DNA of 12,637 nucleotides from contig JAHBMJ010000112.1 in the NCBI GenBank assembly GCA_018398765.1, positions 153,463 through 166,099 on the forward strand, read 5' to 3'. The DNA comes from Chromera velia. Lineage: Eukaryota; Sar; Chromeraceae. The position numbers and the translations under genes were made by a program. Each line of letters starts with the position of its first letter. Position 1 is the stretch's first letter. The notes beneath the pieces were generated by a model. That model was not told where the DNA came from. It made no database searches and worked only from the letters and a program-made list of their open reading frames with translations. Positions 1 through 12,637 of the stretch are shown piece by piece.

Positions 1-9324
<9,324 letters not shown>

Positions 9325-9720
9325 GTAAATGTATTTGAACTTGGGTCGGGAAGTGCGGGGAGAAGAAGGGAGGTAAATTAGATTCATGTGTGAACTAACG
9401 GGGCCTAGACGTACGGGGGGGATTCTAGGTTTTTGCATTCAAATTTGTTTCTTGCAATGCCGTGTGATACCCACTCACACTTAATTCGATTTCCAAAACA
9501 ATGAACCAAATTCAGCAGTCAATTTTCTTCGGGGCCCAGCCATTCAGGCCATTGCAATATATCCAGCCTGAGCAGTTTCCTGCCGGGGGTCAAGCGGGGC
9601 GTTCCGGTACTTCTCCTTTCAAAACAATTAATGAAAGATCGGCAGCTGGGACAGATGCAAAAAGAGGCGTCTGTCTGCAGTTGGGGAGACGGGAGGAAAT
9701 CAGAAGCTCAAGAGACTTCA
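9325..9720. other. Region downstream of the EGF gene; no polyadenylation signal recognised
   Basis: No AATAAA is seen directly after the stop. From about 9516 a frame stays open to TGA/TAG-type stop at 9871-9873 across the GA repeat, and a donor-like gtaagt overlaps the stop codon of exon 19 (9321-9326). This may be 3' UTR, intergenic DNA or an alternative last exon. Confidence 0.5.
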
Positions 9721-9729
9721 ACAGCATCA

Positions 9730-9730
<1 letters not shown>

Positions 9731-9822
<92 letters not shown>

Positions 9823-9833
9823 AATGGAGAGAG
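9731..9833 (+). repeat. (GA)n microsatellite with internal duplicated interruption
   Basis: About 100 bases of GA dinucleotides. The interruption gaaatggagagag occurs twice (near 9781 and 9821), so a block of repeat plus interruption was copied. Frames across it read Arg-Glu repeats. Confidence 0.95.
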
Positions 9834-10419
9834 ATGCCTACATGGAATGCAAATACGTGCCTTTATGGATTGACAGGACTCTTTTCGGATCAGTAAGTCT
9901 GGCTCGACTGATTGGTCCATGGAGGAATTCGGAAAAGATAATCGACCGGTTTATCAGCACGGATTAAACCGTAAGAAAGAGAAATCAAAAAGAGCTCTCG
10001 TTGATCGGGGGTTTGCCAGCTGACCGGTGGACGAGAACCGATCGAAGGGCTTGTCTCGACTGTCTGTTCATTGGTGCATGCTGAAGTACGAACATGCATT
10101 GCAGTCACACGCATTAGTGATTAAAATCAGCCACAGCGAGAAAGGAAAACAATGGGGAGAGTAGTTTGGAGAGTCATTGTCGAAGTGAATATTTTTGGTG
10201 CAAAAGCAAAACGACAGGACATCAAGGTTACGTCGGGATCAAATGTTGGTCCAGTAGCCCGAGATGCGCTGAAATGTATGTACAAGGGGTTTGTTTGAAT
10301 CGAAATCAATGTGCACGTTTGTTTCAAAATTCAAATAGCTGTACTAGGGGTATCACAAAAAAAAAAATGTATACATTTCAGTTTGTCAGCTAGTTTGTCA
10401 GAGATTTTTTTTTCTTGTC
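9834..10419. other. Intergenic stretch, nothing recognised
   Basis: Balanced-composition sequence with short A and T runs (10359-10368, 10406-10413). No gene, RNA or mobile element that I can support. Confidence 0.55.
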
Positions 10420-10439
10420 TAGGGCTGGGAAAAGGTTCA
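10420..10439 (+). repeat. Left terminal inverted repeat
   Basis: Twenty bases, 18 of which pair with 11953-11972 on the opposite strand; mismatches at positions 4 and 8 of the repeat. Confidence 0.65.
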
Positions 10440-10467
10440 TTGAGAAAAGGTTCAAATCTGAAAAAGT

Positions 10468-10503
10468 GAACCTGTTGAACCTGTTTTGAACCTGTTGAAC
10501 CTG
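10468..10503 (+). repeat. Left subterminal GAACCTG cluster
   Basis: Four GAACCTG at 10468, 10477, 10488 and 10497, alternately spaced by tt and tttt, so a two-site block is itself repeated. Two ggttca motifs in the opposite sense precede it (10434 and 10449). Such clusters are usual transposase-binding sites in hAT ends; that role is inferred here. Confidence 0.8.
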
Positions 10504-10671
10504 TTTTGGAGGCCAGACACATGGCTACTGGCATAAGGCTGGCCAGGCCCACGCCACCCGCGGCCCATATAGGTGAAATAAGGAGCCGGAGCCGTGCGTA
10601 CAGCAACTGTCCCCAGCCGGTTCAATCTATTGTATCAGACAGACGCATGTCAGCATATGTCAGCATCATAT

Positions 10672-10695
10672 ATCAGCATGAAAACTCATGCTGAT
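10672..10695. repeat. Perfect 10-bp inverted repeat, 4-base loop
   Basis: Arms atcagcatga (10672-10681) and tcatgctgat (10686-10695) around aaac. Two further tcagcat copies lie just upstream (10649 and 10660), so the left arm is the third copy of a short direct repeat. Confidence 0.85.
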
Positions 10696-10836
10696 GGTTG
10701 CAGAAGTGAAAAAGTACACGTGACTTACCAAGTTTTCCACTTGCAAGGCCCCACATCAAAACGTAGAGTCTCCACTGAAGGAATAGGGAAGTATAGAGTT
10801 TGTTTGACAGCAGTCTGTACAACAGTATAATTGACA

Positions 10837-11598
10837 ATGTCTTTTTGGAGGGGCTGCTTCAAACTCGTGCCGGCAGCAGTCCCTCTGCTTGCTTCCGCTA
10901 CTGCCGTCTCCGGATCTTTTTTTTTGAACTCCCAGCTACAAGAAGGCTACCCATGGGTCCGACCTCTTTCACTGTACAACCCTTTTTCATTCTCTTTGTT
11001 GAAAAACATTCCAGCGGTCCCATTCTCTCTGACACCTCAGGTCGTGTCTTGTGCACCGAAGCCGAAATCAGAGATATGGAACTGGTTTGACAAGCACCCT
11101 AAGAGGGGGGATGTGTTGACATTCCGCTGCGGGCCAAACGCCCTCTTTGTCGGTATGCAGCGAAAGCTTGAGATTGTGTGCACCTTTTCCAAGAGGGGGG
11201 TTCCAACGATAACGGTACGATGGTTAGAAATTTCACACATGGGGACTGAGTACAACACCGGGCAGGCTCCGAAGTGGACGAGAGGGGGGTTGAACAAGAA
11301 TGTTGCTCCTCATGCGAAGTACAAAGCAGGTGACACAGTATTGCCAATTTACATGATCGGGTGCACTGATGAGTATTCGAAAACAGAGTTTCAATCCGAT
11401 TTTGTGTGGCAAAAGGTTGGAACGAATGCAAACCCAGATGTTTGGGTGCCACCCGCGGTAGCTGGGAGTGGTGGGGGCCATGGGGGGGAGCAGGGGGGGG
11501 GGCAACAGGCCGGGCCGGGAGCAGCAGGTCAAAGAGGCGGCGGTGCACGGAGAGGGAGGGGGGGAGCGGGGGCCGCGGGGCAACCGGTGAGCAGATGA
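10837..11598 (+). CDS. Unrecognised 253-codon reading frame inside the candidate transposon
   Basis: ATG at 10837 (M-S-F-W-R-G-C) to TGA at 11596-11598. I do not recognise the family. The middle has a mixed, protein-like composition, including S-E-I-W-N-W-F followed by basic residues and single cysteines (F-R-C, I-V-C). That faintly recalls the start of a BED zinc finger, but the C-x2-C and His pair are absent. From about 11452 the frame is Gly/Ala/Arg/Gln-rich. A donor-like gtgagc follows caaccg at 11587, so the frame may be the first exon of a longer gene whose remainder is lost or unrecognised. An AATAAA lies at about 11814. It could be a decayed transposase exon or host sequence carried by the element. 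Confidence 0.4.
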   Translation: MSFWRGCFKLVPAAVPLLASATAVSGSFFLNSQLQEGYPWVRPLSLYNPFSFSLLKNIPAVPFSLTPQVVSCAPKPKSEIWNWFDKHPKRGDVLTFRCGPNALFVGMQRKLEIVCTFSKRGVPTITVRWLEISHMGTEYNTGQAPKWTRGGLNKNVAPHAKYKAGDTVLPIYMIGCTDEYSKTEFQSDFVWQKVGTNANPDVWVPPAVAGSGGGHGGEQGGGQQAGPGAAGQRGGGARRGRGGAGAAGQPVSR

Positions 11599-11952
11599 AA
11601 GAAAAAAAGAAACGCTGTGACGGTCTTATGTTGACTAAATTGTCATGATTGATACGATCATATAAATTTAATTATGGTATTTTCCAATTTTTTTAGGCTT
11701 TTTTGATTACTAATTTTCGACTATAAATAGTGAATAACTTGAGACTAGCACCTAATGTGAGCGTAAATATTGATTTAAACTATTTAAAAACACTACTAAG
11801 GCATAGATTCTATAATAAAACGTTCTAAAAATGCATTAAAGCCTAATTTAAAAACATAAGATAATATAAAAAAATGAGGTTTCTATTAATTAAAAGTAAA
11901 CCTGTTTTTGAACCTGATTCAGGCTCATTACTTCGAAGTGAACCTTGAACCT

Positions 11953-11972
11953 TGAACCTTTTCCTAGCACTA
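11953..11972 (-). repeat. Right terminal inverted repeat
   Basis: Pairs with 10420-10439 at 18 of 20 bases. Three head-to-tail gaacctt units (11940-11960) run into it. Confidence 0.65.
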
Positions 11973-12124
11973 ATGTATAAACCACGCCTAGTCACTAATA
12001 AATCCTAATCCCGATATCTTTCTAGTCTTTTTTCTTTAGCCGACGTCTCTAGCGACATCCGCACATAATGCCAGTGGTTAAGATTAAACCTAGGATTAAA
12101 CTTATCAACAGATTTACATTCATA

Positions 12125-12161
12125 TATAAATTATCAATCAATCAATCAATATAAATTTATA
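12125..12161. repeat. (ATCA)n flanked by an 8-bp inverted repeat
   Basis: tataaatt (12125-12132) and aatttata (12154-12161) are exact inverted copies around four atca units. It could fold as an AT hairpin; chance is possible in such AT-rich DNA. Confidence 0.6.
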
Positions 12162-12290
12162 CATTTTTTTTGTGCGTCCACCACTAAGTCCGTCATTGTA
12201 TCTACTTCTGTAGATAAGACGAAGTTATGAGCTATCTATAGCTACTAGTCTAGCTAGCTATCAATTTATTATACAGATATATGAACCCCG

Positions 12291-12637
12291 GTCACCGCCG
12301 TGTCGTGACTTACCGAACGCCAGACACCTATTATGGGCCGACAGCGATGGCGTATGATAATGATATAGGAACAGATCAACCTTTTTCGGGTCATCTCTTT
12401 TTCAGCGTTTCCTAAAACAGTTCTTCGAAAAATCACGGCGCTCTTCCTGCAACGCGGTTGTGCGCTTAACTTGATCGGATTTGAAAAGAAAGGAGGAGGA
12501 GATTGAAGCAGACAGACTCAGCTAGACAATCTACGATGTGAGCATTCCTTTGACCGTATCCCATCTATGCAACGAGCATTGATCAGCATCAATTTGCCAT
12601 CATTCAAGCATGTACAACAAAAACGCTTTAAACGCCC
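12291..12637. other. Right flank, nothing recognised
   Basis: Composition returns to about balanced. No reading frame, RNA gene or repeat that I can support. Confidence 0.5.

Larger units (their letters stand above)
10420..11972. mobile_element. Candidate hAT-like DNA transposon remnant, about 1.55 kb
   Basis: The left end tagggctgggaaaaggttca (10420-10439) matches the reverse complement of the right end (11953-11972) at 18 of 20 bases. Just inside both ends lie clusters of GAACCT: four GAACCTG at 10468-10503, and GAACCT at 11910, 11940, 11947 and 11954. Ends of the form TAGxGxTGGG and multiple short subterminal repeats are known for hAT elements. The expected 8-bp target duplication is not visible (ttcttgtc left, atgtataa right), so the element is old, rearranged or wrongly bounded. 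No recognisable full transposase is present. Confidence 0.6.
11600..12290. other. AT-rich island
   Basis: The composition changes sharply after the Gly-rich frame ends. For about 690 bases A and T dominate, with TAAA and TTTA runs and no long reading frame on either strand. It spans the right half of the candidate transposon and continues about 300 bases past its inferred right end. Confidence 0.85.

Noticed and set aside
9501-9896. A 131-codon Arg/Glu-repeat protein
   Set aside because: Most of it is the GA microsatellite, with no recognisable domain; kept only as a possible alternative exon in a different frame.
9834-10419. tRNA or other structured RNA genes
   Set aside because: No cloverleaf, box elements or conserved RNA motif could be found by eye.
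11099-11583. Pro-rich frames on the - strand
   Set aside because: They mirror the Gly-rich end of the + strand frame at 10837-11598 and have no independent support.

Overview
The window is eukaryotic genomic DNA. Coding sequence is broken into about 120-bp exons with GT..AG introns of 115 to 529 bp, the introns are full of microsatellites, and there are no operons or ribosome binding sites. Overall composition is mixed, with a strongly AT-rich island near the right end. The organism cannot be fixed from this sequence. A protist with modular, metazoan-like surface proteins, such as a chromerid-type alveolate, is my best guess, but another microbial eukaryote or an invertebrate is possible. Canonical GT..AG introns make a dinoflagellate with its usual relaxed splice sites less likely. 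Layout 1, positions 1-9324 (+): the 3' part of one large gene. I trace 20 coding exons (numbered 0 to 19; exon 0 is cut by the left edge). Read together they give 1166 codons in one continuous frame. All 19 introns between them are phase 1, so every internal exon is a symmetric class 1-1 module. Nearly every exon is one calcium-binding EGF-like domain (D-x-D/N-E-C start, six cysteines). Exon 15 carries two domains with no intron between them. Exons 8, 11 and 19 carry half-EGF modules with only four cysteines. Exon 19 then encodes a Thr run, an unrecognised beta-rich domain, a Ser/Pro/Thr/Gly stalk, one transmembrane helix and a tail of about 50 residues that is likely cytoplasmic. The product is a type I membrane protein with an EGF-repeat ectodomain of at least 20 modules, probably an adhesion or receptor-like surface protein. 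The signal peptide and promoter lie to the left of the window. The array has clearly grown by internal duplication: exon 0 and exon 4 with the start of their introns, exons 8-9 and 11-12, exons 6 and 7, exon 13 and 14 with their upstream introns, and the family 15b, 16, 17. Introns hold many simple repeats and a 52/55-bp minisatellite. Layout 2, 9325-10419: no convincing gene; it holds a long (GA)n tract and an open frame that could be an alternative 3' exon. Layout 3, 10420-11972: a candidate transposable element with 20-bp terminal inverted repeats (18/20 match) and GAACCT-type repeats at both ends, resembling a hAT-type element. Inside is one unrecognised 253-codon reading frame with a Gly-rich C-terminus and a good splice donor near its end. 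The right half of the element is very AT-rich. Layout 4, 11973-12637: AT-rich, then balanced sequence with no gene that I can support.
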